Assembly: GCA_964533865.1 (NCBI GenBank)
Contig: CAZHRC010000002.1
Coordinates: forward strand, 1 to 64,000
Source of the DNA: CAZHRC01 sp964533865
Lineage (GTDB): Bacteria; Bacillota; Clostridia; Tissierellales; Peptoniphilaceae
Direction of reading: 5' to 3'
Length of the DNA stretch: 64,000 nt
Part shown: piece after piece, positions 50,825-60,150 of the stretch
How positions within the stretch are numbered: the first letter of the stretch is position 1
How the letters are laid out: every line of letters begins with the position of its first letter
Made by a program: the position numbers and the translations under genes
The notes under the pieces: model-generated
Databases searched by the model: none
What the model was told of the DNA's origin: nothing
The model's input: only the letters and a program-made list of their open reading frames with translations

Positions 50825-53743
50825 ATGAACATTGGCAACAAAACAAATGGATTTACGCTATTACGCAAAGAAGTCGTGGACGAACTCAATGGCACCTTTC
50901 ATCTTTTTACCCACGATGTCACCAAGGCAAAACTGATCTACATCGCATCCGATGACGAAGACAAAGTTTTTGGCGTCGGTTTTCGCACGCCACCGGAAGA
51001 CTCCACTGGTGTCGCCCACATCATCGAGCACTCCGTACTCAACGGCTCCAAAAAATACCGTACCAAAGAACCCTTCATGGATTTGATCAAAGGCAGCCTT
51101 CAAACCTTTTTAAACGCCATGACCTATCCCGATAAAACCTTGTATCCCATCGCCTCGCGAAACGATGCCGACTTCCACAACCTGATGGATGTCTATCTCG
51201 ATGCGGTATTCAATCCATCGATTTACGAAAAACGCGAAGTCTTCTTACAAGAGGGTTGGCATTATCACATTCTCGACGAGAAAGATCCCATCGCCTACAA
51301 AGGCGTAGTCTACAATGAAATGCGCGGCGCCACATCCTCTGCCGAAGACCAAGTGGAATACGCGATTCAAGAGACCCTTTACCCGGACTCGCCTTATGGC
51401 AAAAACAGCGGTGGCGACCCTTACGCCATCACCGATTTGACCTACGACGCTTTCATGGACTTTCACAAGCGCTACTACCACCCTTCCAACGCCTATCTCT
51501 ACCTCTACGGCGACATGGACCTGGAAGAAGCGCTTCACCATATACAAGATGGCTACTTGGCGCACTACGACTACCTCGACATCGACTCCACACTACCATC
51601 TCAAAAACGCTACACCGAGACCCAACACATAAACTACGCCTATTCCGTCGCCACAGGCGACCCCACTGAAAACAAGGATTTTCTCGTCTACTCGGTCCTT
51701 CTCGACGAAAATCAGTCAATGAAAGACATGATCGCCAAAGAAGTCCTTTCTGAAATCCTGGTCGATTCTCAAGCCTCTCCGCTAAAAATCGCTTTGCTAA
51801 AAGCTGGCATTGGCGAAGATGTCTACTCCATCACCTATGGCATCAAAGAAGCGCCTTTTTCCATCGTGGCAAAAAACACTTCGTCTAAGCGCAAAGAAGA
51901 ATTTGTCGACATCATCGAAACCGCATTGAAGGAGATGGTCGAAAACGGCGTCGATGCTCAACTCTTGGAAGCTCAGCTCAACAAAGTGGAGTACACCTTG
52001 CGAGAGACTGGAGGCCACGCTACAAAGGGCCTGGTCTATTTTATCAACAGCTTCGACACTTGGCTCTACGATAAAGATCCCCTTCTCGCTCTACGCTACA
52101 ACGACGCCCTCGTCGATCTTCGCAAAGAGGCGAAAGACGGGTACTTTGAACGCTATATTGCGCACCACTTCCTCGATAACCCTCATAAAGTTATCCTGAC
52201 CGCAACCCCGAGTGAGGGGCTAAACGCTGAAAGGGACAAAGAGGTCGAAGCATCCTTAAAAGCTTACAAAGAAAGGCTTTCTACCGAGGAGTTGGAATCC
52301 CTAATCTATTCCAACCACCAGTTGCTCGCCATGCAAAACCGCGAGGACACCCCGGAAGAGAAAGCCACCATTCCAAGACTTTCCCTCGACGACATCGAGC
52401 CAAAATTCAAACCTGCACCACGTGAAGTGCTCTCCCTAAACGAAGCCACTTTGCTTTACCACGACTTGTTCACCTCCAACATCAATTACTTGGAGCTGGC
52501 TTTTGATATCGAGCACCTCAGCGAGGAAGAAATGTCTTTAGCCTCTCTCCTATCCGAGCTCATCGGCAGCATGAACACCGAAAACTTCACCTATGAAGCC
52601 CTTTCCACCGAAACCTTTCTCCACACCGGAGGCATCTATCTCGGGCCAACGGCGATCAATGACGGCGTCGACCCGTCTAAGTTCCACCGCAAACTCATGG
52701 TGAGCGGAAAAGCCATCGGCGAGGAAAAATCGAAGAAAATGTTGGATCTAATGTTGGAACAATTCCAAAAAACCGACTTTACCGATAGAGAGCGGTTCCT
52801 TGAAGTGGTCAAACAGATGAAATCCCGCCTGGAGATGGGCATCTACGACAGCGGCCACGCCATAACCATGAACCGAGTCGCCAGCTACTTCTCCGCGAGT
52901 AGCAAGTGTAACGAGCTGATCAACGGATTAGACTTCTTCTTTTTCATCCAAGATCTTGAAAAGCACTTCGACGAAAAATATGACACCGTTCTGGCCCAGA
53001 TCCAATCCCTTTACAAAAAAGTGTTCTCCCGTACAAAACTCGTGATCAACCTTACCGCAGAACGTGACGATTTTGAAGCGTTACTTCCCGCCATCACCTC
53101 GTTCACCGAAGCGTTCCCCGCGACCTCCTACGAACCTGTTGAACTGACCTTTGAACCGGAGAGAAAAAACGAAGGGATCAAATCCTCAGCCAATGTGCAG
53201 TATGTAGCAAAGGGCTACGACTTTAGAAAACTCGGCTACAACTACAGCGGAGCAATGACGGTCACCGGTCAAATCCTCTCGACCAACTACCTCCACTCTG
53301 AAATCCGCGCCAAAGGAGGCGCCTACGGAGCAGGCGTGCGTTTTGCAAGGGCGGGATCCCTTACCACCTTCTCCTACCGCGATCCCAACCTCCTTCAAAC
53401 CATCGCCGTATACGACGGCATGGCGGAGTATCTCGAAAACCTCGCCATGGATCAAAGTGAGTTAGAAGCCTCCATCATCGGCACCATCGGCCGCCTGGAT
53501 CCGCCGGTTACCAATCGATCCAAAGGCAGTCTAGACCTCAACATGTACCTTGCCAACCGCTCCTATGAACAAATCTCGGAGACCATCGATCAGGCGCGAG
53601 CCACCACCCTCGACGACCTTCGCCAATACGCCAGTCTCTTAAAAGAAAGTATGGACGAAAATTACCTCTGCGTCCTTGGAAATGCCGATACCATCGAAGA
53701 ACACCGCGATGTGTTTAATACGATGGTTTCACTAAACGGTTAA
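50825..53743 (+). CDS. M16C zinc metallopeptidase (presequence protease/insulinase-like)
   Basis: This 972-residue protein is a two-lobed M16 chamber peptidase of the PreP/HypA branch. The inverted zinc motif HIIEH is at about 65-69, and the third ligand Glu lies in YNEMRGATSSAEDQ. LNAMTYPDKTLYPIASRN is characteristic of the M16C group. The C-terminal lobe has RAKGGAYGAGVRFA, the substrate-binding Arg/Tyr region. There is no signal peptide, so it should degrade peptides in the cytoplasm. Start ATG 50825 follows TAGGAG. Confidence 0.93.
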   Translation: MNIGNKTNGFTLLRKEVVDELNGTFHLFTHDVTKAKLIYIASDDEDKVFGVGFRTPPEDSTGVAHIIEHSVLNGSKKYRTKEPFMDLIKGSLQTFLNAMTYPDKTLYPIASRNDADFHNLMDVYLDAVFNPSIYEKREVFLQEGWHYHILDEKDPIAYKGVVYNEMRGATSSAEDQVEYAIQETLYPDSPYGKNSGGDPYAITDLTYDAFMDFHKRYYHPSNAYLYLYGDMDLEEALHHIQDGYLAHYDYLDIDSTLPSQKRYTETQHINYAYSVATGDPTENKDFLVYSVLLDENQSMKDMIAKEVLSEILVDSQASPLKIALLKAGIGEDVYSITYGIKEAPFSIVAKNTSSKRKEEFVDIIETALKEMVENGVDAQLLEAQLNKVEYTLRETGGHATKGLVYFINSFDTWLYDKDPLLALRYNDALVDLRKEAKDGYFERYIAHHFLDNPHKVILTATPSEGLNAERDKEVEASLKAYKERLSTEELESLIYSNHQLLAMQNREDTPEEKATIPRLSLDDIEPKFKPAPREVLSLNEATLLYHDLFTSNINYLELAFDIEHLSEEEMSLASLLSELIGSMNTENFTYEALSTETFLHTGGIYLGPTAINDGVDPSKFHRKLMVSGKAIGEEKSKKMLDLMLEQFQKTDFTDRERFLEVVKQMKSRLEMGIYDSGHAITMNRVASYFSASSKCNELINGLDFFFFIQDLEKHFDEKYDTVLAQIQSLYKKVFSRTKLVINLTAERDDFEALLPAITSFTEAFPATSYEPVELTFEPERKNEGIKSSANVQYVAKGYDFRKLGYNYSGAMTVTGQILSTNYLHSEIRAKGGAYGAGVRFARAGSLTTFSYRDPNLLQTIAVYDGMAEYLENLAMDQSELEASIIGTIGRLDPPVTNRSKGSLDLNMYLANRSYEQISETIDQARATTLDDLRQYASLLKESMDENYLCVLGNADTIEEHRDVFNTMVSLNG

Positions 53744-53744
53744 C

Positions 53745-53786
53745 AAAAAACCCACAACGCGCGATATGCGCATTGTGGGTTTTTTA
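53745..53786. terminator. Bidirectional terminator between the M16C gene and the ABC permease
   Basis: The stem AAAAACCCACAA-C-GCGC / GCGC-A-TTGTGGGTTTTT has T-runs on both strands. Confidence 0.88.
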
Positions 53787-53789
53787 ATT

Positions 53790-54656
53790 TTAAAGATCGA
53801 TCTTCTTTTCCAATAAATACGACGTCGCCATAAAAAGGATGATGGTCGTCACGATCAAAAACAACACTTGCACCACCATGATCCCCGTAGGAATCGGTAC
53901 AATGGCACGGTTGGAAAACTCGTGAACAATTGCCCAGTTCATATTGGCACCGCTCAGGGCATTGTAGTTATTAGCAGGGGCAAGGTAAAAGCCAATCGGC
54001 GAAAAGCTTAGCACCAAAGGAAACAGGTCGTTAAGGTTCGAACTCAGGTTCGCAAGCACCGATCCTGCGATCAAGTAGAAAATAAACCACATGCCGCCCA
54101 TTTTTCGATTGCCAAAGCTCACCCGAGATAGGGCGATACTAAAAAACAACAACAAGAGCATCTGCGCTTGACTGATCAAGCCAATCACTAACGACGGGAT
54201 CAAATTGATGCCATCGTAGACCGTTATTAACGATAAAACACCTCTAATCTCTTCGTATGCGTTCAATCCAAAGAATAATCCGATATTTGCTACAAAGAGG
54301 ACCACGCTTAAGAGTATCGACCAGATCAGCGCATTGAAGAGCTTTGCCCCCACGACTTGTTTGCCTGACAAGGGCAGGGTGAAGGTGAGATACCCACGGT
54401 CTTCGTACAACTCTTTTCGAAAGGAATTGACAATGTAGATCAAAAAGGCGATGCCTATCCCAACGAGCACCACAGCAGATGTGATCATCACTACAATCTT
54501 CCACGAAGTCGTCATCGTATTGAGACCGCCTAGCTCTGCTTTGATCATCTCGCTTATGGGAAGTTGCAGACCAAAGGACACTAATAGCGCAGCTAGAAGT
54601 AGGCCACCAATATATGTGCGACTATTTCGCAATTCGTGCTTTAATAATTTAATCAT
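53790..54656 (-). CDS. ABC-2 type transporter permease of the YtrA-type operon
   Basis: This 288-residue membrane protein has six hydrophobic helices (about 15-33, 57-82, 105-130, 150-178, 185-210 and 260-283). The first loop has ELYEDRGYLTFTLPLSGKQVVGAKL, typical of ABC-2 permeases in which the ATPase contacts the region after helix 2. Start ATG 54656 has TAGGAGGAAGCG upstream, nine bases past the ATPase stop. It is the last gene of a regulator-ATPase-permease operon. Such systems often answer cell-wall stress or antimicrobials. Confidence 0.85.
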   Translation of the reverse strand: MIKLLKHELRNSRTYIGGLLLAALLVSFGLQLPISEMIKAELGGLNTMTTSWKIVVMITSAVVLVGIGIAFLIYIVNSFRKELYEDRGYLTFTLPLSGKQVVGAKLFNALIWSILLSVVLFVANIGLFFGLNAYEEIRGVLSLITVYDGINLIPSLVIGLISQAQMLLLLFFSIALSRVSFGNRKMGGMWFIFYLIAGSVLANLSSNLNDLFPLVLSFSPIGFYLAPANNYNALSGANMNWAIVHEFSNRAIVPIPTGIMVVQVLFLIVTTIILFMATSYLLEKKIDL

Positions 54657-54665
54657 CGCTTCCTC

Positions 54666-55361
54666 CTATGCAAAAACAGCTTTGTAGAGATCGTCGATTT
54701 GCATACCCCGTTCCGTTCTCAAGGTGTCAGCGTCTCCATAAAGGGTGATTTGACCGTCAGAAAGAAAGAGAACATCGTCAAAGAGCTTTTCCATATCCCT
54801 GACGATATGTGTGGTGATCAACATCGTCGATTTCTCATCCACATTGTCGATAATCGCATCGAGAATTTGATCCCTTGCCACCGGGTCCACCCCTGCAATA
54901 GGCTCGTCTAAAATGTAGAGCTTGGCTTTCCGCGAGAGCACCAGCGACAGGTTGAGCTTTTCTTTCATTCCCTTTGACAGATTTTCAATTTTATCATTTT
55001 CATTCAACTTCATAAACGCCAACAACCGACGACATCTTTCGATATCGAAATCCCCGTAGAAATCCTTAAAGAGTTTCACCGCCCCTTTAATCTTCATATT
55101 TTTATATAGGAATTCCCGATCTGGGAGGTAACTGACGATGGATTTGGTGTAGACCCCAGGCGCTTCGCCATCGATGAGCACTTCACCTTTGCTCAAACGT
55201 GCGATGCCGGCGAGTATTTTGATGAGGGTGGTCTTTCCGGAACCATTTGGCCCTAAAATGCCGAGCACTCGACCTTCTGCCATGGTGAAGCTGATCCCGT
55301 CAAGGGCTTTCTTCTTTCCAAACGACTTCCTCAAGTCAGTAACATTAACTAGTGTGGACAT
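54666..55361 (-). CDS. ABC transporter ATP-binding protein of the YtrA-type operon
   Basis: This 231-residue cytoplasmic ATPase has Walker A LGPNGSGKTTLIKIL (about 35-49), the variant signature LSKGMKEKLNLSL (about 128-140), Walker B YILDEPIAGVDP and the H-loop TTH. The LSKGM signature is common in YtrB-like proteins. Its ATG, behind GGAGGGCACAAA, lies inside the 3' end of the gntR gene (17-base overlap), so the two are coupled. Confidence 0.9.
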   Translation of the reverse strand: MSTLVNVTDLRKSFGKKKALDGISFTMAEGRVLGILGPNGSGKTTLIKILAGIARLSKGEVLIDGEAPGVYTKSIVSYLPDREFLYKNMKIKGAVKLFKDFYGDFDIERCRRLLAFMKLNENDKIENLSKGMKEKLNLSLVLSRKAKLYILDEPIAGVDPVARDQILDAIIDNVDEKSTMLITTHIVRDMEKLFDDVLFLSDGQITLYGDADTLRTERGMQIDDLYKAVFA

Positions 55362-55716
55362 TTTGTGCCCTCCTCTCTTCCAAGGTTTCGATCATCTGTA
55401 TCAAGGTATAACCAAGATTTCCCATATCCTCAATAAATGTTGACACCAATTCTTCGGCCATCGACTTTCGCATCTCGACGACCAACTCCGGGTCTTCTGT
55501 CACAAAACTGCCCACGCCACGTTGGGTGTAGACGATGCCTTCGCGTTCCAACTCTTGATAAGACCGTTGAACCGTGTTGGGATTCACTTTGTAAGTTGAT
55601 GCAATCTCCCGAACAGACGGCAGCTTTTCATTTGGCTGTAACTGCCCAGTTGAAATCTGTTCTTTGAGCAAAATCATCAGCTGAAGATAGATCGGTTGCG
55701 TGTTATTAAAATCCAT
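55345..55716 (-). CDS. GntR family transcriptional regulator, YtrA subfamily
   Basis: This 123-residue short repressor has a winged helix at about 10-75 (QPIYLQLMILLKEQISTG, then LPSVREIASTYKVNPNTVQR) and only a short C-terminal dimerisation helix, the YtrA pattern. It is the first gene of its operon with the ABC genes and should control it. Its promoter carries an inverted repeat over the -10 box, a natural autoregulatory operator. Start ATG 55716 follows AAAGGAGGACAGG. Confidence 0.92.
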   Translation of the reverse strand: MDFNNTQPIYLQLMILLKEQISTGQLQPNEKLPSVREIASTYKVNPNTVQRSYQELEREGIVYTQRGVGSFVTEDPELVVEMRKSMAEELVSTFIEDMGNLGYTLIQMIETLEERRAQNVHTS

Positions 55717-55779
55717 CCTGTCCTCCTTTCCATTCCCTTTTTAAAAGATTGAGATGTGAATACAGTATTAATCCGTCTT

Positions 55780-55814
55780 AGTGTTATAATACACTCCTTT
55801 CACCTTTCTGTCAA
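55780..55814 (-). promoter_or_regulatory. Promoter of the YtrA-type operon with overlapping operator
   Basis: TTGACA (55814-55809) and TATTAT (55791-55786) are spaced by exactly 17 bases on the minus strand. The imperfect palindrome AGTGT-6-ACACT (55780-55795) covers the -10 box, as expected of repression by the operon's own GntR protein. Confidence 0.75.
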
Positions 55815-55818
55815 TAGA

Positions 55819-55861
55819 ATTCTTACGACTTTTGTAAGAATTTCTGTCTTTTTTCTTACGA
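55819..55861. repeat. Inverted and direct repeats of TTCTTACGA before dfrA
   Basis: ATTCTTAC (55819-55826) and GTAAGAAT (55834-55841) form a hairpin, followed by TTCTGTCTTTTTTC. A second TTCTTACGA at 55853-55861 repeats 55820-55828. It could be an operator for dfrA or an early terminator on the plus strand. Confidence 0.45.
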
Positions 55862-55911
55862 AGTCACATTGCGCCCGTTATGGGTATATATTATTAAAAG
55901 AGGTGATTGAC

Positions 55912-56415
55912 ATGATACTCATATTTGGCGTCGACAACGACTTCAACATCGGCTACAAAGGTGAAATGCTCCACACGTTAAAAGAAGATCTCAAACATTT
56001 TAAAAACGTGACGAAGGGCCATATTGTCGTCATGGGCCGAAAAACATTAGAGTCACTGCCCGGAGGCAGACCCTTAAAAAACCGAACCAATGTGGTCCTC
56101 ACCACCGATACCACCTATCAACCTGATAACGCTGTCGTCCTCCACTCCCTAGAAGCGTTAAAAATGTATTTGGCCGAGGAAGTCGCTCGTACTGAGCAGC
56201 GCGTTTTTCTCATCGGTGGCGGTCACCTAGTCGCCCAACTCTACGATCAGTGTGACTACGCTTATATTACGAAAGCCGATATCTCATACGACGATGTGGA
56301 TACGGCGATTCCCAATCTGGACAAAGACCCTAACTGGCGTCTTCTCGCCACTTCGGAACCGATGACCGAAGGTTCTCTAACCTATCGCTACTTGGAATAC
56401 AAACGGATAACCTAG
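55912..56415 (+). CDS. dfrA: Dihydrofolate reductase
   Basis: The enzyme reduces dihydrofolate to tetrahydrofolate with NADPH. The 167-residue protein starts at ATG 55912 behind AGAGGTGATTGAC; a longer open frame upstream is not coding. IFGVDNDFNIGYKGEMLHTLKEDLKHFK carries the substrate Asp near residue 27 equivalents, VVMGRKTLESLPGGRPLKNR binds NADPH, and FLIGGGHLVAQL is the second cofactor loop. The usual WxLP is MLHTL here. A weak terminator (56420-56447) follows. Confidence 0.93.
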   Translation: MILIFGVDNDFNIGYKGEMLHTLKEDLKHFKNVTKGHIVVMGRKTLESLPGGRPLKNRTNVVLTTDTTYQPDNAVVLHSLEALKMYLAEEVARTEQRVFLIGGGHLVAQLYDQCDYAYITKADISYDDVDTAIPNLDKDPNWRLLATSEPMTEGSLTYRYLEYKRIT

Positions 56416-56419
56416 CCCT

Positions 56420-56447
56420 AAACCCCTCCCGCAATGGCGAGGGGTTT
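56420..56447 (+). terminator. Terminator after dfrA
   Basis: A nine-bp stem AAACCCCTC/GAGGGGTTT is present. The T-run is poor (TTTGCTATTT). Confidence 0.55.
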
Positions 56448-56595
56448 GCTATTTCATTGGATTTCGTGATAAAATAGAGGAAATTGATGATTTATTTTAT
56501 TTTGATTCTGTTAAGTATGACAGCGAGTGCTACTCCGATGCGTGGCCACTCGACAATTCTTCATCACCGCATCGACAACAATAAAGGAGTCTCTC

Positions 56596-57786
56596 ATGAT
56601 AACTTTCCGGAATGTATCCAAAGTGTACCCCGGAGGGAAGACTGCCGTTCAAGATTTTAACGCCACCTTTGAACACGGTGAATTCATTGTCTTTATCGGT
56701 ACCAGCGGAAGTGGAAAAACCACTGCCATGCGAATGATCAATCGAATGATCGAACCCACGACAGGCACAATATCAATCGATGGGAAAGACATTCACAAAA
56801 CGGATGAAGTCCAACTGCGCAGACGGATCGGTTATGTCATCCAACAAATTGGGCTCATGCCCCACATGACCATTTACGACAACATCGTCATGGTACCGAA
56901 GCTTTTAAAATGGCCCGAGGCGAAAATGCGAGAAAGAGCCGTTCGCCTGTTGGCGCGCGTCGACCTGCCCGAATCCATACTCGAGCGCTACCCATCAGAG
57001 CTTTCTGGTGGCCAACAACAGCGTATCGGGGTGATTCGCGCCTTAGCTGCAGACCAAGATATTATCCTGATGGACGAGCCTTTTGGCGCCCTCGACCCCA
57101 TCACTCGCGACACCTTGCAACAGCTGGTCAAGCGACTCCAACGGGAGCTGGGAAAAACCATCGTGTTTGTCACCCACGACATGCAAGAGGCTATCCAATT
57201 GGCTGATCGAATTTTGATCATGGATAAAGGGGAGATCGTTCAATTCGATACGCCGCAAACCATCCTGCTCCATCCCGCAACGTCCTTTGTCGAAGAACTC
57301 ATCGGAGAGAAGCTGATGAACCAAGCCATCTTCGATTACCACACAGTAGAGACCATTATGAATCGATCGCCCATCTCCATTGGGATGGACATAACCTTGT
57401 TAGAAGCTACCACCACGATGGCAAATCATCGGGTGGATACGTTGTTTGTCCTCGATGACCATCGACTTTTTCGCGGACTCATCGACATTTTTGACATTAT
57501 GGCAGTCAAAAATCGCCGTCTCTTCGTCGCCGATCACTACCGGCCAGCGTTCTACATCCACAAAGACACTCCGATCCGCGAAGCGATCTTTGCCATGGGG
57601 GATCGAAATGCAAAGAATCTTCCCGTCATCGATGACGACGGTTATTTTGTCGGCTTGGTCACTCGTGCCTCCATTGTGGAAGTGATCTCGGAGAACATTA
57701 TGAACACGGAAGATGCCTCGTTCACCTTGCAAGCCACCGATTCCGCACTGTTGGAGGAGGTATCACATGATTCTCTTTTTCGTTGA
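56596..57786 (+). CDS. opuCA: Glycine betaine/carnitine/choline ABC transporter ATP-binding protein OpuCA
   Basis: This 396-residue energising subunit of an osmoprotectant importer has Walker A GTSGSGKTT (about 35-43), the signature LSGGQQQR, Walker B DIILMDEPFGALDP and H-loop VTHD. Two CBS domains follow (about 250-375), which in this family sense ionic strength or cyclic di-AMP. I start at ATG 56596, six bases behind AAAGGAGT. It leads a four-gene operon in the order ATPase-permease-binding protein-permease. Confidence 0.93.
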   Translation: MITFRNVSKVYPGGKTAVQDFNATFEHGEFIVFIGTSGSGKTTAMRMINRMIEPTTGTISIDGKDIHKTDEVQLRRRIGYVIQQIGLMPHMTIYDNIVMVPKLLKWPEAKMRERAVRLLARVDLPESILERYPSELSGGQQQRIGVIRALAADQDIILMDEPFGALDPITRDTLQQLVKRLQRELGKTIVFVTHDMQEAIQLADRILIMDKGEIVQFDTPQTILLHPATSFVEELIGEKLMNQAIFDYHTVETIMNRSPISIGMDITLLEATTTMANHRVDTLFVLDDHRLFRGLIDIFDIMAVKNRRLFVADHYRPAFYIHKDTPIREAIFAMGDRNAKNLPVIDDDGYFVGLVTRASIVEVISENIMNTEDASFTLQATDSALLEEVSHDSLFR

Positions 57787-58426
57787 AAACTCTACTCGTA
57801 TCTTTGCGAAAATTCTAGAACACCTTTTCTTGTCCTCATCGGCAATGGCGTTGGGGGTTGCGGTGGCGGTGCCCCTGGGCATACTGCTCACGGAATACGA
57901 CCGCCTGTCCAAGTACGTAATCGGATGCGCCTCCGCACTTCAAACCATTCCTTCTCTTGCCCTTCTCGCGATTATGGTACCCCTACTCGGCGTAGGAAAA
58001 CTCCCTGCCATTATCGCCCTTTTCATCTATTCCCTATTACCTATTTTACGAAACACCTACATTGGCATCAAAGACGTCTCGCCAGCCACAGTCGATGCGG
58101 CGAAGGGCATGGGGATGACTGCCTTGCAAGTCATCACCAAGATCAAAATCCCATTAGCTGCTCCAGTGATCATGTCGGGTATCCGACTATCCGGTGTCTA
58201 CGTCATATCTTGGACGGCCCTTGCCGCCTATATCGGCGCTGGCGGCCTGGGAGATTACATTCTAGCGGGCTTAAACACCTACAACATTCCCATGACCCTG
58301 TGGGGAACCCTTCCAGTCACTCTTTTAGCGATCATCACCGATCAGCTGCTTGGAAGAGGCGAACAATTGGTGACCCCGATAACCGCAAATCCCGCCCCAA
58401 AAAACGGAGGTGACCACCATGACTAA
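57767..58426 (+). CDS. opuCB: Osmoprotectant ABC transporter permease OpuCB
   Basis: This 219-residue channel subunit starts at ATG 57767 behind GGAGGAGGTATCAC, overlapping opuCA by 20 bases. About five to six helices are predicted. The EAA-type loop DAAKGMGMTALQVITKIKIP (about 128-147) docks with the ATPase, and GAGGLGDYILAGL is the conserved C-terminal motif of OpuCB/ProW-like permeases. It pairs with OpuCD. Confidence 0.92.
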   Translation: MILFFVENSTRIFAKILEHLFLSSSAMALGVAVAVPLGILLTEYDRLSKYVIGCASALQTIPSLALLAIMVPLLGVGKLPAIIALFIYSLLPILRNTYIGIKDVSPATVDAAKGMGMTALQVITKIKIPLAAPVIMSGIRLSGVYVISWTALAAYIGAGGLGDYILAGLNTYNIPMTLWGTLPVTLLAIITDQLLGRGEQLVTPITANPAPKNGGDHHD

Positions 58427-59372
58427 TCGCCAAAAGACGACCATTGTACTACTCGTCGCCCTAATTTTCTTGTCCTCGTGCAGTTTGCCCGGTCTTAGTT
58501 CCGATGCGGAGAACGACATTATGATCGCTGGTGGCAACACCACCGAGCGCAAAATCCTCTCGGAGATCGTGAAGCAAATGGTCCAACATTACATGCCTAA
58601 AACCAAGGTGGGCATCATCAACAACCTCGGTTCCAGTTCCCTCATCGTACAAGCTTTGGCCAAAGGAGAAGCGAACGTGTCAGGCTGTATGTACACCGGC
58701 ACCTCATTGACAGGGGAACTCCAGCTTCCTGCTATCACCGACCCAAAGGAAGCCTTTCGCCAAGTCGTCGCTGGTTATCGCGATCAACTGGATCAAACTT
58801 GGTTTCCTTCTTACGGTTTTGCCAACACCTACGCTTTTATGATCACTCGATCCCTTTCAGAGTCGGAAAACATCACCACGATCTCCGACCTCAAAACCCT
58901 CGCCCCGACCTTAAAAGCAGGAGTGGATAACTCGTGGATCAGCCGACAAGGCGACGGTTACGAGGACTTTAAAAGGGTCTACCAATACGACTTTCAATCC
59001 GTATCCCCAATGCAAATCGGGTTGGTTTACAACGCAGTGGCCAATCGTGAGATGGATGTGGTACTCGGCTACTCCACAGACGGGCGCATCGCCACCTACG
59101 ATCTCGTCGTGTTAAAAGACGATCTTGCCCTCTTTCCCCCTTATGACGCCAGCCCAGTCGCCACAAACGCCATTTTGAAAAAACATCCCGAATTGGAGAC
59201 GGTCTTGCTTAAACTCAAAGGAACCATCACAGACAGCACCATGCGAAAAATGAATCGCCGTTCCGATGAAGAGCTTGTGGAACCCATGGTCATCGCCAAA
59301 GAATTTCTTATCGACCACAACTATTTTGAAAGCGTGACCCCCAAAAGGAGTGATGACTCACATGCTGAGTAA
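58419..59372 (+). CDS. opuCC: Osmoprotectant-binding lipoprotein OpuCC
   Basis: This 317-residue extracellular binding protein is of the OpuAC/ProX-like type II class. ATG 58419 lies eight bases behind GGAGG and overlaps opuCB by eight bases. The signal peptide ends in the lipobox LSSC (about residue 20). The binding fold includes AGGNTTERKILSEI, GTSLTGEL, and YNAVANREMDVVLGYSTDGRIATYDL, the classical glycine betaine/choline family end. The ligand is inferred from the family, not from visible aromatic-cage residues. Confidence 0.92.
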   Translation: MTNRQKTTIVLLVALIFLSSCSLPGLSSDAENDIMIAGGNTTERKILSEIVKQMVQHYMPKTKVGIINNLGSSSLIVQALAKGEANVSGCMYTGTSLTGELQLPAITDPKEAFRQVVAGYRDQLDQTWFPSYGFANTYAFMITRSLSESENITTISDLKTLAPTLKAGVDNSWISRQGDGYEDFKRVYQYDFQSVSPMQIGLVYNAVANREMDVVLGYSTDGRIATYDLVVLKDDLALFPPYDASPVATNAILKKHPELETVLLKLKGTITDSTMRKMNRRSDEELVEPMVIAKEFLIDHNYFESVTPKRSDDSHAE

Positions 59373-60027
59373 CATTTTAGAGTACTACACCGTCAACGGT
59401 CCCTACGTATTGGCACAGTTTGGACGACACTTTCTCATCACCTTTTACGGGGTGCTTTTCGCCTGCCTAGTCGGTATCCCCGTCGGTTTTTTCATCGCAC
59501 GGGTAAAGAAACTATCTAACTGGGTCATTGGCTTCGCCAATATCATCCAAACCATCCCTTCCTTAGCCATGCTCTCCATCCTCATGATCGGCATGGGATT
59601 AGGAGCAAATACCGTGATCATGGCTGTTTTTCTCTACTCCCTGCTTCCCATAATCAAAAACACTTACACAGGCGTCATCACCGTCGACGGCAACTTAATC
59701 GATGTGGCAAAAGCGATGGGGATGACCCGTCGGCAAATTACCATCAACGTGACGCTTCCCCTAGCCCTCTCTGTCATTTTGGCAGGGGCTAGAACCGCTC
59801 TCGTCGTCGGCGTAGGCGTCAGCGCCATTGGTACCTTAATTGGCGCAGGAGGTCTTGGAGACATTATCACACGAGGGATCTCTGTCGCAAACGGCGCGCC
59901 CATCATCTGGGCAGGCGCCCTCCCCACCGCCTTAATGGCAATCGCTAGCGATATGGGATTGGCTGCGATTGAAAAGCGAGTCAACCCCCTGAGCCGCATT
60001 CGACATTCCGATACCGATGGAATCTAA
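59362..60027 (+). CDS. opuCD: Osmoprotectant ABC transporter permease OpuCD
   Basis: This is the second permease, 221 residues if started at ATG 59362; ATG 59353 is nearer to AAAAGGAG and remains possible. DVAKAMGMTRRQITINVTLP (about 110-129) is the ATPase-docking loop and GAGGLGDIITRGI the C-terminal motif. It overlaps opuCC by 11 bases. It completes the opuCABCD order. Confidence 0.92.
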   Translation: MLSNILEYYTVNGPYVLAQFGRHFLITFYGVLFACLVGIPVGFFIARVKKLSNWVIGFANIIQTIPSLAMLSILMIGMGLGANTVIMAVFLYSLLPIIKNTYTGVITVDGNLIDVAKAMGMTRRQITINVTLPLALSVILAGARTALVVGVGVSAIGTLIGAGGLGDIITRGISVANGAPIIWAGALPTALMAIASDMGLAAIEKRVNPLSRIRHSDTDGI

Positions 60028-60030
60028 GAG

Positions 60031-60068
60031 AAAACCACCAGATCGCCATTTGGCGCTGGTGGTTTTTT
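60031..60068. terminator. Terminator between opuCD and the flavoprotein gene
   Basis: The stem AAAACCACCA/TGGTGGTTTT has an inner GCC/GGC pair, with T-runs on both strands. It ends the opu operon and probably also the convergent operon. Confidence 0.85.
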
Positions 60069-60150
60069 GCTTGATGGAAACGTGATGTCTCGATGAATTC
60101 CCGATGTGGCGCAACACGCCTCTCCCTTTTAGCCTTGATCCAAGATCCTC

